This document shows positions 13,401 to 23,771 of a stretch of DNA of 64,000 bases, in pieces (positions within the stretch are counted from its first letter, which is position 1; each line of letters starts with the position of its first letter). Position numbers and translations under genes: made by a program. Origin of the DNA: Chloromonas sp. AAM2 (lineage: Eukaryota; Chlorophyta; Chlorophyceae; Chlamydomonadales; Chlamydomonadaceae); the NCBI GenBank assembly GCA_004335635.1, contig QAXH01005824.1, forward strand, positions 124,001 to 188,000, given 5' to 3'. The notes beneath the pieces were generated by a model. The model worked only from the letters and a program-made list of their open reading frames with translations. It was not told the origin of the DNA and searched no databases.

Positions 13401-14369
13401 CAAGCGCCAGCACAATCATTGCACGTGGTTTGCAGCCGCATGCTTTGGCATCCAGCGCAGGGCGAGCACATGGAGCAGTTATCAGTTGCGTCGCCGCGTT
13501 CATCCAGAGCGGCTGACAAAGCAGCAGTCGTCTGAAACTCACATGCACCCTGAAAGCCATGGACTTGTACGCTTCATCAGCTTTGCTGCACGAAACTCAT
13601 CTCCAGGCGTAGACTCTGATCCAAGTCTTGCTGGCTGATACAGCGGCCACTTGTCCGTCAACCCCATCATGTGACCCATGCTGTCGTGAGGTGATGTGTG
13701 GCCGTGTGCACCGCTTGCCCCGCAGGTGAGCCACATGACGGAGCTAACCCAGCGCACTGTGAGGGACAAGTTCACACGCCTCAACCAGGTAGGGGCCAAG
13801 GCTCGCACAACTAGCGCACTGTGCACAGAAGCGTCATCACGCACAGAGCAAGTTGAGCAGTAACAGCCGGCACCACGAAGTCCTTTCTAGAGCTGTCATT
13901 TACAGCCAGGTAGGGCCTGAGGCTTGCACTCACACTACCCACTCGCTGTGCCAAAAGCACACTTTGTTTGTGCGGAAACTAATCTGTACATCACGTGCAG
14001 ACCAAGTTAGATGGAACCATGAAATCCTTGTTGGTGGTGACAAGTTTCCGCATGCGCTGGCAGCATGCACTGAGTGCGATTGCCACTCAGCCTCAGCGCT
14101 CTGGCATGGATTGCATCGCATGGATTGCACCGCATGGATTGCACCGGGCTGCATGAGCTGGTGTCCCACCAGCTGATGTTGCTTGGGCTGCCATGTGTTC
14201 TTTGCAGACGGCCCTTTTGCTGGGCCTGGAGACAATTGAGGAGCTGCGGGATTACTGGGGTGGAGACAGTGCCATCACATGGCGGTTAAGCGCATCAGAT
14301 GTCAAGGCGGTGCTTGCACAACGAACTGACTTCTCACGTGACGCGCTCACCATGCTGCACCTGGTCTAG
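3561..14369 (+). CDS. COG4: Conserved oligomeric Golgi complex subunit 4 (COG4), 20 exons
   Basis: COG4 belongs to the COG tethering complex that captures retrograde vesicles at the Golgi. Exons: 3561-3767, 3898-3984, 4234-4347, 5454-5735, 6076-6129, 6670-6756, 6918-7007, 7451-7550, 7978-8093, 8559-8626, 8933-9038, 9438-9533, 9940-10057, 10548-10666, 11040-11145, 12019-12110, 12538-12665, 13067-13180, 13726-13788, 14208-14369. All splice phases agree except for exon 17. The product would be about 769 aa, close to plant COG4 (about 740). Family landmarks, from memory of plant COG4: the N-terminal heptad-rich helix (ERAIDSDLDRLL), GVKTAMEAE, the block ending AIRIDE in exon 11, SSMVDDVFFIL in exon 12, the QLGGL motif in exon 18 and the C-terminal DYWG...WRLS block. 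Exon 9 holds a 42-base N gap (8023-8064) flanked by a Gly/Ala-rich stretch and EEYNQ. Exon 17 needs one extra base (see findings). The start is the first ATG of exon 1. Confidence 0.96.
6001..6034 (+). repeat. Dispersed repeat C, short copy
   Basis: Shares CATCTGTATCGTC.GACAAG followed by TCGAAC.GAAGATG with 9186-9267 (same strand) and with the reverse strand of 24853-24938. In a COG4 intron. Confidence 0.7.
8023..8064. other. Assembly gap (42 N) inside COG4 exon 9
   Basis: A run of N lies between a very GC-rich stretch (GGGCGGGG repeats) and the rest of exon 9. The frame is kept if the gap is really 42 bases, since both sides read in phase into the expected COG4 sequence. The gap probably reflects a GC-rich sequencing drop-out. 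Confidence 0.95.
8252..8282. repeat. (AC)n microsatellite in a COG4 intron
   Basis: About 15 uninterrupted AC units. Similar CA/AC tracts occur at 8660-8679 and 6520-6560, all in COG4 introns. Confidence 0.9.
9186..9267 (+). repeat. Dispersed repeat C, long copy
   Basis: About 80 bases that match the reverse complement of 24853-24938 over most of their length: the CATCTGTATCG core, GAAGATGGCT and CATCATCATACTCGCATTG. Located in a COG4 intron. Confidence 0.75.
10262..10420 (+). repeat. Dispersed repeat D, copy 1, ending in a (CA)n tail
   Basis: A stretch of about 120 bases is followed by about 18 CA units at 10385-10420. It resembles 29455-29600, which has the same order of words (CCGCCCTTGCCC, AGCAGTCCTCC, CGGACTG, GGCC.TGTAAC) and also ends in a CA tract. 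It lies in a COG4 intron. The fixed body plus simple-repeat tail suggests a small retroposon-like element, but two copies are not enough to define its ends. Confidence 0.65.
13333..13383. repeat. Short tandem duplication in a COG4 intron
   Basis: The segment CAGTCAACTGCACCGTATGATCA occurs twice back to back, within 13333-13383. A second, looser tandem (GCATGGATTGCACC, three units) lies at about 14102-14147. Confidence 0.8.
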
Positions 14370-14413
14370 TCTGCAAGACTAGTTGGTTCACAACGTTTCG
14401 TTAGTTTGAACCG

Positions 14414-14443
14414 TGTAATGGGCAGCTAGTTTGAAACGTGTAA
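14414..14443 (+). terminator. Paired TGTAA poly(A) signals after COG4
   Basis: TGTAA occurs at 14414-14418 and 14439-14443, within a small tandem duplication (AGTTTGAA.CGTGTAATGG), 45-75 bases past the COG4 stop. TGTAA is the usual poly(A) signal of chlorophycean algae. That it is used here is inferred from position. Confidence 0.6.
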
Positions 14444-15634
14444 TGGCACGCAGAAGTACCGGTAGTGATTTTCAAAGCATGTTTTGAGATCAAACCGTTG
14501 ATGCATACCAACTGTACTGGTAGTCCCAGGCAGGCAGTGACACACCCAACCAACATATGTATGTCAGCCGTTCATCTTCTATACAGCGAACTCAACGTCA
14601 TGCTTTTGAACTCCAAGGGTGAGCTAGGACGCTCCTTTCTGATCCCACAATGTAACCTAACCCCAGCGCAGGCTGGTGATTCAGCACACCCGCAGCTCGG
14701 CCGCAGCAGTGCATGCAGCTGGGTCGGCCTCAGGCTTTTTCTTGCACAGCCCGTTTCGCATTTCTATCAATAGCAAAACCTGTCACGCCGCACTCAACCA
14801 AAAACAAGCTTTGAGGTACTTGAGAGCTGTATGGAGAGATGCACGATGAACAGATTGTCAAAACAAGATCCAGCAAACTGAGGTTTGAGCATAGGATGTG
14901 CACATGTGTGCGTGACAGCCAGTGAGTTGGTAAGGGTTCTCTCAGGGCGGGCGATTCTGCATGGAGACGTGCTTATGCTCGAGGACGATTCTTTGTGTCC
15001 CTCCCTGCGCTTGGCTTTTGTGTAGCCAGTATGGTGCTTCTGGTTTGGTTGGGTTGGTAGTACTTCTAGTACTACGTCTGTGACGTTCCTGCTAGACCAA
15101 GCGTAGGAAAGAAAGTCATGTACTCACCTCGACCTTCATAATAGTACTCCTAGTACTAGTAGTACTTGGTAGGACGTGCGAGCTGCTTATACATTATGGG
15201 TGAACAAGGCCTATCTTGGTATGCTCGCTCACCTCGTGACTAGCCAGGACCACAGAGCCTTTGCAACCCAACTTTTATCAGTCCTTCAACACAGGGACGC
15301 AGGGCACAGGCTCCTACTTAAGGCAAAACTAGCAGTGGCCAGGCTGGTCAAATCAGGCATGGGTCCGCTCTCAGACAAGCTTTGATAAAGTCTTTAGCAA
15401 CTGTGGCCACCCTGTGGGTGACAAACCTCGGCTGGCTCGCGATGATTTTCTTTTCTTGCGTCGGACGTGCTGATGGTGGCTCTCCCGCTACTGCGGCTCC
15501 CGTCTCCCAGCAAGCGATTCACGCACGTGTCTACGGTTGGCGTCACCTACCGACCCGATTCTAAGACCTGAAGGCCCGGATGCCTCAACTGTAGAGGGGC
15601 TGACAGCTTAGCTCAAAAGCGGGTAAGCTTAGCC
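14444..15634. other. Intergenic region between COG4 and the SnRK2 kinase gene
   Basis: About 1.2 kb. No supported gene. Near 15055-15165 there are clustered AGTACTAGTAGTACT words (AGTACTTCTAGTACTACG, TAGTACTCCTAGTACTAGTAGTACT), which are palindromic and could form hairpins or be protein-binding sites upstream of the kinase. No TATA box was identified with confidence. Confidence 0.45.
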
Positions 15635-18600
15635 ATGGCGCAGCCCCAAGGAGCAGAGCCACAGCGTATCGGAGCATCGCCTTACGTCAAAATAAAGAAA
15701 CTCGGCAGTGGTGCCTATGGCGAAGTCGTACTTGCACGGAATACAACAACAAAGGAGGAAGTAGGTCGCACCGAAGTCAGAGAGTGGGCAAATGCCTTCG
15801 AACAGATGACACCAACCCCCCACCATGCACTTGCGCCATATGCAGGTCGCTGTTAAGATTACAAGCCGCAACTTCGATGCAATGACAATGAAGTACTTGG
15901 AGGTGGGATGCAATTGCTTGCATGGCAAAGAAACCCAATGGCATGCAGGGTATGCCAGCAGACATTACCCATAACTAGGGAGCTCCAGTGCCACGTCAAA
16001 GCACCTCCAGTACTGGGAAAATAAGGAGCATTGCATACAGTCGGGATTTTATCCAACGTCGTGGCCGTCGTGCATCACCTGGCGCCTTACACATCAAGCA
16101 CAACGTTTGATGCCCATGTGGTCATGCCAGCGCCCAATGTTCATGCTGTCGTGTCAGCAGTCAATATCTCTGTCCTGGGGACCCAGGTCGCGCTGCCTCG
16201 AGGACCTTGCACACACTTCCAAAAACACCGCACGCACATGGTATGCACACTACCATTTGCACATGGTCTGCACCAATACGGGAAAGCTATCCACAAACAA
16301 TGATGCTTTGGCTGCAGACTGGAATAAATCGCCCAGATGAGGTGTCCACTGACAGTATTTCATATAAACTCAGTTACCGCCCGCCGTCATCAAGCAATTG
16401 TCACTGACCTAGTATGATATGAAGCACAACTAGTGTGGTATGAAGCACCGATGCATGCTGAGCCGTACACGCAGGCAGAGATTTTGAATCAGCGAGTGCT
16501 GAGACACCCCCATGTGGTAGAATTCAAGGAGGTGTTCAGCGCTGGGCCTTCACAGATTGCGATTGCCATGGAGTATGCGTCGGGTAAGACATGCCAGCAT
16601 GGGCAAGACAGCAGCAGCCGCAGTCCTGTCCGCTGGTCACCTGGTTGAACGTGCACTCGTAAATTGGAACAGAGGCGGCAGCTGAGCTTACACAGGCCGA
16701 CGCCTAGGCAGTCATACAACCAGTGCATTCCACCTCCCAACAATGCCAATGCCGAGACCACACAGCCAATGTGAAGGGGGTTTCATGCCAATCGGAACGA
16801 TATCTCCAGAGGGACAGCTGTCATGCCATGTCCAAATAGGGGCCCTGGGGATGCCCCTGACACAAAACTGCAACTGTTGCCCTCTCTGCCTTCAACGTTG
16901 GGTTCTCTTGCATGTGCCCATGCAGGCGGCAGTCTGTTTTCGTTTGTCCAGAAGAAAGGGCGGCTTCCTGAGAGCGATGCGCGCTGGTTTTTCCAGCAAC
17001 TATGCATGACTTTGGATTTCTGCCACCAACGCAATGTGAGTGCTGATGCCGACGCTGTACGGGCAGCAGGCTGTGGACACCTGCAGCCCGTGGATTGAGC
17101 ATCACACCTCACACTACCCATTTGTTTTTCCTGACCATGCAAGGGATGCATCTGCTCATGCACCCATGCATACTCATCAGTCCAGCTGCAAACAGACGCC
17201 TCGATGACGCCACCGCGACCTCATATGGGCACGCATGCTGGCACTGATGCTGCCTGGGGCAGGCATAACAGCTGTCCTCATCTGTGTCTTGGCAGACCAC
17301 CTCACTCTTTGCGACGCTAGCCACACAGCCACACATACGCATAAAGCTGGCACACTGTCGGCTGGCTGTATGTGTCTCCGTGCCACCACACACACGTCTC
17401 CTGAGGCCACCATTTCTTGCAGGTAGCGCACCGCGACATCAAGCTTGAGAACTTGTTGTTGAAACCGGTCCCTGGAGTACCATTGCCGTTGTTGAAGGTG
17501 CGTGCCCCCCAGACTGTGTACTGGCCTGGATCATCAGTGCTACAGTCGCAACGAGCACGAGCGGCAAGTCACTGCATGCTGTGGCATCCCAGGTGCTGTC
17601 TGGGGTGCAGCATGTGAAGGGCAAGCATGTTATCGCCCGGGGCACCGTGAGTTGTATTGCTCTCAGCAGCATAGCTATCCCTACGCCATGTGATGGCCAG
17701 GCATTGTCACCCTAGTTTCCTGAGTATGGATAGCCTGTGGTGCCACCTCACTCAGCACAGCGTCAGTCAAGACCCAGCCAAAGTGCTCAGTAGGGGATCA
17801 CTCATAGAATGCCATGAGTTGTTCGTGCCCTTGCAGATGTGTGATTTCGGTTTTTCCAAGGTGTACGACCAGCATGCGCCCTGCATGTCCAAGGTTGGCA
17901 CACTTGCGTACATGTGAGTCCTTTGGCACCGAGGGGCAAGGGCACACAAACACAGGCAACAAAACCACGTGCCTTGGAGAGCGAAGCAATCCAGGCACAA
18001 AGCGATGTTGTTGCGGGTCCTTGGGGTGATGAGATGGTCTGGGCATCCGGGCGAGCTTACCGTGCTTTTGAACATTGCCTCGGTCTTGCACATGACCAAC
18101 GAAGTATATCCAGGTCGTAAGCTCTCAGGTTTGCACAGCTACAGCTATATCCAGAGGAACAGCAATACACATAATGAACGTCTAGTCACGCACAAGCATG
18201 TGCGGAGCAGCAGCCCACGACCTGGCGTAGCATGGGTTGAATACAATGAATACAATCTCTATCTCAGAACAAAGGATCTCCTTCATGCAGACTTCCATGC
18301 AGACGCAGTCATGGGCTGCCACTGGCATGTGGTGCACTACTCCTCTCTGCCTCTCGCATGTGAGGCTCGAGTGCATGTGCCATGGCGGCTGCAGGGCTGC
18401 CGAGGTGTTCACCGGGGCGGAGGGCTATGACGGGAGTTTGGCAGGTGCGCCATGCGCCCCACCCCTGCAGCCCAACAGCCAGCAGCAATGCAAGGGCGCC
18501 TGTGTTGCAAACACACGCCCAGGCCAGACGTCTTGTTAACAGTGGCGACTTTTAGTGAGCAAGGCGCACAGGGATGCTACTGTAATGTGATGCAAGCCTG

Positions 18601-19786
18601 CAATGGACCCTCCTTCAACACGCTCGAATCCAAGGCTTGCATGGGCACATGACGTTGCTATGCTCATGTGCTGGGTTGCCCGCGCAGATGTGTGGAGTTG
18701 CGGTGTGGTGCTGTACGTCATGCTCGTGGGTCAGTACCCCTTCGGGGCAGCAGTGCAGGATAGGGACAAGAAATCAGTCATGCAGGTACGCAGCAGCGTT
18801 TTCTCCTAGCAAACGCTTGGTAATAAAATTATCGTTGACCGGTTTCTAAGCTGGTTTCTTTGCATCTTTTGGCATTTATCCGTCTGATTCTCGCAGATTG
18901 TTTACAGTTTGCCTAAAAATTCACACAAATGTGTAGGATGGAAAATGATGAACGATGCTAGAATAAATACTGGCAGGCAGGCTGTGCTGACCAGTTGGGA
19001 TGAGCCGCATGGTCTGAGATGGTGCACCTGCATTGCTTACATGCCTGTTTACCACACTGCAAACACTCCAGCATGCATGGAAAGCTCAAGTATCAGAATG
19101 GCGCTGCCTGCCAGCAGGGCCGCCTGCCAGTTTGCTTTGAGCAGAAATGCCTTTTAAGCAGAAGTGCAAGCGTGATACAGCCTGGCAGGTTTAGTTTGAC
19201 TGCAGCAGATGCCACTCACTCGCTCACTTACTCACTCACTCACAGCGCGTCATCAAGGGTATGTGGACCGTCCCCGCGGAAATCCCGCTCAGCCCTGAGT
19301 GCACGGACTTGCTCACTAAGATCCTCGTGCCTGACCCAAAACGGCGCCTCAACATGGACGGCGTCATGGCACACACGTGGTTCCGCACCAACCTGCCAGC
19401 AGGTGACGGGGCACAGGGCATGCTGTGGTTGTCAAGAGATGAGTTCACATGCACATCACATGCCAAACATAGAATTGATGGCATGTGTCTGCTGAAGCCC
19501 AACTTTGTTCAGTCACTCAATGACTGAGAAGGAGCAGAAGCGGCAGCAGTTGTATGCAGCTCACTGAAGCCACGGGGACTGAAGGCAACCATCTGCTGCA
19601 TCCATCCACCGCTCCCAAGCCCTGACGAGGTGACAGAGGACGCTGCCGGATGCGTTGACCGGCTCTGGTGTTTTGTCCCGCTGTCCAGGTGCACTGGAAT
19701 ACAATCGTGGCCTGCTCTCGCAGCCGGTCAACGAGATGCTGCTGCAGAGTGTGGGCGATATAAAGGCAGTGCTGGGCACAGGGCCT
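15635..19786 (+). CDS. SnRK2-type serine/threonine protein kinase (3' end unresolved)
   Basis: Exons: 15635-15760, 15846-15902, 16475-16583, 16926-17035, 17423-17497, 17837-17913, 18395-18444, 18688-18785, 19246-19402, 19689-19786, all in phase, giving 319 residues before the tail. Kinase motifs: Gly loop GSGAYG (about residue 24), VAVK lysine (46), Glu of AEILNQR (63), HRDIKLEN (137-144), DFGFSK (162-167), DVWSCG (about 202) and WF.TNLPA at the end of the catalytic domain. The HPHVV.F.EV, MEYASGG and LPA features match plant and algal SnRK2, the osmotic-stress/ABA-type kinases. The APE motif reads AAE. After exon 10 (phase 0) a possible last exon is 20195-20269, which reads 25 codons to a TGA after an ACACAG acceptor, but this is weak. 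A regulatory acidic tail typical of SnRK2 was not found with confidence. Confidence 0.88.
15975..16014 (+). repeat. Dispersed repeat B, copy 1
   Basis: About 40 bases (TAGGGAGCTCCAGTGCCACG then TCAA.GCACCTCCAGTAC) that recur at 34103-34141 with few changes. Lies in a kinase intron. Confidence 0.75.
16703..16735. repeat. Dispersed repeat E, copy 1
   Basis: GACGCCTAGGC.GTCAT..AACCA word shared with about 35442-35475 and, more diverged, 40230-40272. Located in a kinase intron. Confidence 0.5.
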
Positions 19787-20711
19787 GTGAGCTGACCGCA
19801 CCAGTGACTATGTACTCTGTGCCAGGCAATCACCAAGTGACCAAGTGTCTGTGTTGTATGCGTAGGGCAGCAACAGGCGAACAACCAGCTCCAGTACTTG
19901 ACACACATACCAGAGTCTGCAAGGCTCACACAGTCAGGACCGCAGTGCAGCAAAGACACACGGCTTGCCACCTGGGCGCTGCAGCACAGGGTAGCACTGG
20001 GCACCAATTATGCACATAGGACGCTGCCCAGAGCTTTGTTCAGGCCCAGCATGGTTGAGCTTGTTGATGCTGGTCACAGAGAGAGTAGCCCTGGCGCTGC
20101 AACACTGCACGCACACCCAGGATCAGTCTCGAATATTATTGGACGAGTGGTAATCGCAACTTCAAACTCGGTTGCATACTCTTGTCGATCACACAGATGG
20201 ATTACCAGCCAGCTCGGTCAGCGCGTGCGATGCTGCTGCAGGGCAGACATTGGGCTTGCACCGTAGGCTTCTGAGTGCAGCATCTGTGATGGAAGATGAC
20301 TATCTAGAAGTAACTGAAGCCACTGAGCTTAGCCAGGACTGTTTGACCCTTTATGCAGGATGTGCAATTGCAGCGGATGCTTCCTTTGCCCACAACCTGC
20401 AACTGCTCAACCACACACCCTGCGTCGATCGTGTTAAGCTTGCCAGTGTGATTCTGGTTAAGTGGGTATCACTGAGGACGACATCTCCAGAAGGCAGGCA
20501 CACGGACTACATTCTGTCCGCACGCAGCATCTGATTGACTGCTGCTGGTGCCACAATTGAGATTCTGGGCTTGGGCCAGGCTTGGGCCAGCTTGCTCATA
20601 GAAGGCTATGACTACTCACTGGCTCTACTTACTGGCGCGATCTGCTGCGACTTTGTTGTCTACTGTTCAGTGCGAGTTTGTTCACGACACAGAGCTATGT
20701 CCATCAAAGCG

Positions 20712-20872
20712 ACTTTGGCAGGGCGAAGGGAGGCGCGCCTTGTGCAGTTGTCAGGGCACGTTATCCCTATTACAAGATTGAGGACCCACTTTGGCAGGGC
20801 GAAGGGAGGCGCGCCTTGTGCAGTTGTCAGGGCACGTTATCCCTATTACAAGATTGAGGACCCACTTTGGCA
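20712..20872. repeat. Exact 76-base tandem duplication
   Basis: Unit 1 at 20712-20787 and unit 2 at 20788-20863 are identical by eye, followed by the first nine bases of a third unit (20864-20872). The unit starts ACTTTGGCAGGGCGAAGGG and contains GGCGCGCC. Confidence 0.9.
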
Positions 20873-23729
20873 TCATGGCATGATGGCATGGCAAAAGTGG
20901 TATCGCTGTTTAGTGGTATCGCTCTCACTAATGTCAAAAGTATACAAAGGTTGACTCAGCATGCAAGCTAACCGAGGAGTATTGATGCAGCGCCTGGGCT
21001 CCCTCAGCTCCTGTGATTGGCAGTACTGTGCGGCTGTGCAAGTTGGAGCAGGCCAAGACATCGACTTAAGGGCCTTGGCGCCAATGGTTATCTGGGCGAG
21101 GCAGGGCACCTGTGTCTTAGATGGGTTGCAAGTCCACTGTGCAGGAACTTACGAGCCATGCGTGGTAAGCCTTGAACGTCAGCCAATGTGCTTTACCAGC
21201 ATGCCTGGTCCGTCTGAGACCCTTGGCCACGCAAGGAACCTTGAAGCTGCATAGGCTTGCTCCCCTTGGAGCGGCTTGGATGACTGATGTTCTTCATAAG
21301 ATGGACAAAGTCCCCAGGTCTGACATCTGTAATGCCTGACAGAGGGGAGTGCCACCACACATGCCTACTATTATACAGTAAGCGGACGCCGGTCGGCATA
21401 TCATGATACAAGGAGGGGCAGTATGACTGCGAATGATGTCACGTCCTCCACTCAACAAGAGTAACGCCTGCCGCTGAGTTTATGGCCACCTACATGTTGT
21501 CAAGCCTTGAAGGTGCAACTTGCTGTGCTAGTGTTCCTCGTGTGTTCATGTGGAGTCAGACCATACAGTGACATGCCCTATTTTCAATCGTCTCAGTATC
21601 CAACTAGCCTATGGACGTTAAAATCTCACTTTAGCGCTCCCAACAATGGAAGCGCCGCTGAAACACGACCGGGCTTTTGTTATAACGGGACCGTCAATCC
21701 GCACTACCATACTTTCACGTACATGTCAGCAACTTCAGGAAGCAACTCCATGTAGACTGAAACCTCACATGGTGAAGTAACCTCAGCCGGTATGATACAA
21801 GCATTACAGTGACTGGACAGCCTGGACGGCCTGCACCACAGACTGAGAGGTAGACAGGGTGAAGCTGCCTGCTTGCATCCTTGCACAGTTTTGGACCAGG
21901 GCACCTTGTGCCAAAAATATGTCAAGCTTGAAGACTGCACAATCCTGGAAATAAAAATCCATGTCACTGCAGTGTGGATATAGGGCAGGTTGGCTCTATG
22001 AATCCCCTCAGATCATGGTCTACGTGGTGTAAGCTATAATGACAGTCACGTCCATTCCAAAACTCTGGCATGGTTACGAACCAGCGGCACCCTGGCTCAG
22101 ACGCTTCTGGCACGATCGAAAGGGACGTCTGCTCACTCAATCAAACTTGACTGAAATCACTACGACACTGATGCAACATACACACTGTGCGCTCTCAGTC
22201 CCTCGCTGGCAGCTGTATTGACCAAGTGTCGCCTACACGCATCAGTGAGGTCTTGGTTAGTCTGCAACAACAACTTTCAAAGACAAGTGCACTCGTAGGC
22301 ACACGCCCTCTCACAAAATTTACGAAGTGTAGGACTCTACCGGTCGTCTGCATACCGCGTTTTCCTGCCCAGGATGGGATTGTATACAAAGGTGCATCCC
22401 AGGCCTCTGCATGTGGCAGCATCACTCTGCTTTCAGGCCCCACAATGCCATGCCTGACACCGCTGCTCCTCTCGCATGTACCTCAATCACTCCCCTCCTC
22501 ACGTTCCTGTACCAGGGTCCTCTGCTCTCACACGTGCCATGCCTCCGGCACACGCACCCACTGTCACTTCGTGCACCCTTATCAGGCATACCCAAAAATA
22601 TGCATCATCAGGACCACCCAGGATTCACCGACAGCTTGATAATGATGTGCCACCACTAGATGCAATAGCTGAATAAAACGCCATCGCGCAAGTCTTGAAA
22701 ATGTCTCTGCCACTCCCTCAGCCCATACCATGCTGCTAGGCTCCGCCACCATCCACGGATCAGCTAGCTGCAGTCATGCCGAGCCATCCTTCACATAAAT
22801 GCAATGCGTGCAATTCAGGCAGCCCAGAAACAGCCAAAACCATCACACACGTGAGTCCTCACGAGTCACACATGTGGAAAAAATCTACCCAGTTGCCTGG
22901 AACTGCTTGTTTATCAAGTCATCTATGCTTTAAGTAAGCCTCTCACATGCCGCTGGTTTCCTACGGTGACCCGACTTTATGATCTGAACAGGCACTGGCA
23001 GGGCAGGTGTGCCTCTGCCGTTGCAGCCAATAATGCTAACAGGCGCTGCCCCGGGCACACACCCAAATCGTGCACATGCTAACGACTCACAAGCCGTGAA
23101 TGCCAGACCTCTGCTTGGTAAAGCGCAGGGCTCCAAAAGGAGCATGAGTTCGCTTTTCTAGGGCTGGACATCCTCAGAAATCTATTTGCGGCCTTTGCCC
23201 GTGTCAGAAGTTAGCAACCAAGAACACGCCTTGCCAGGTTGTCTTGCCAGATTCTGCTCAAAAGTCCACCCAAAACTTCAAGCCCGCTAAGAGAAGGGGG
23301 TTGACTGCTGATTCTGGGACAACTGGGAGCTGCTGTGCTCGTCCTTTTGAGGCATTTTGAGGCATGCAGCTGCCCTGTGCGGCCCGTCCACCTCTATCGT
23401 CGCCCATCTAGTCTTCCGCTGGTGCAGCTGCCTTGGGGTGGGTATAACAAGGGACCCATGTAGCCAGCCCTGCACGCAGACCCTCCTGCTAGTCCATGAC
23501 TCATACACTCCATCTTAGTCATGTGCATGCTCATTGAGCTGTCCGTTCACTGAAGTAGCACCCCATGCACATCACCCACCACCGAACCGCCTGCACTCGT
23601 CTTTCTTGCCATTGCGCTTGCGGCACGATTCTACGCTTCATTCACATGGCACTTCGCCCTTACCCGACTCTTATACAGCCTGGAGGTGTCTTTTGTGCCC
23701 TGGCGCTTGCATTCGGTGCACAGTAGCAG

Positions 23730-23734
23730 TTACA
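23730..23734 (-). terminator. Possible TGTAA poly(A) signal of the DUF3110 gene
   Basis: TGTAA on the minus strand, about 38 bases after the stop codon. The position is close for an algal 3' UTR, so this is tentative. Confidence 0.35.
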
Positions 23735-23771
23735 ACGAACACGGTGGTGTGATGAGGGGCAGTTGCTCCGT

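Larger units (their letters stand above)
19787..23771. other. Region between the kinase and DUF3110 genes; kinase tail plus non-coding DNA
   Basis: The kinase 3' end must lie in the first few hundred bases. An open frame at 20172-20534 includes an acidic stretch (MEDDYLEVTEATE) that could be a kinase tail, but its frame and phase were not reconciled with exon 10. From about 20535 to 23700 only short frames without splice support are seen, plus the 76-base tandem repeat at 20712-20863. A frame at 21507-21755 looks signal-peptide-like but opens with TTG. Confidence 0.45.

Noticed and set aside
21507..21755. Frame with a signal-peptide-like start
   Set aside because: It opens with TTG, has no ATG, and no acceptor or following exon could be matched. 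It is left as a curiosity.
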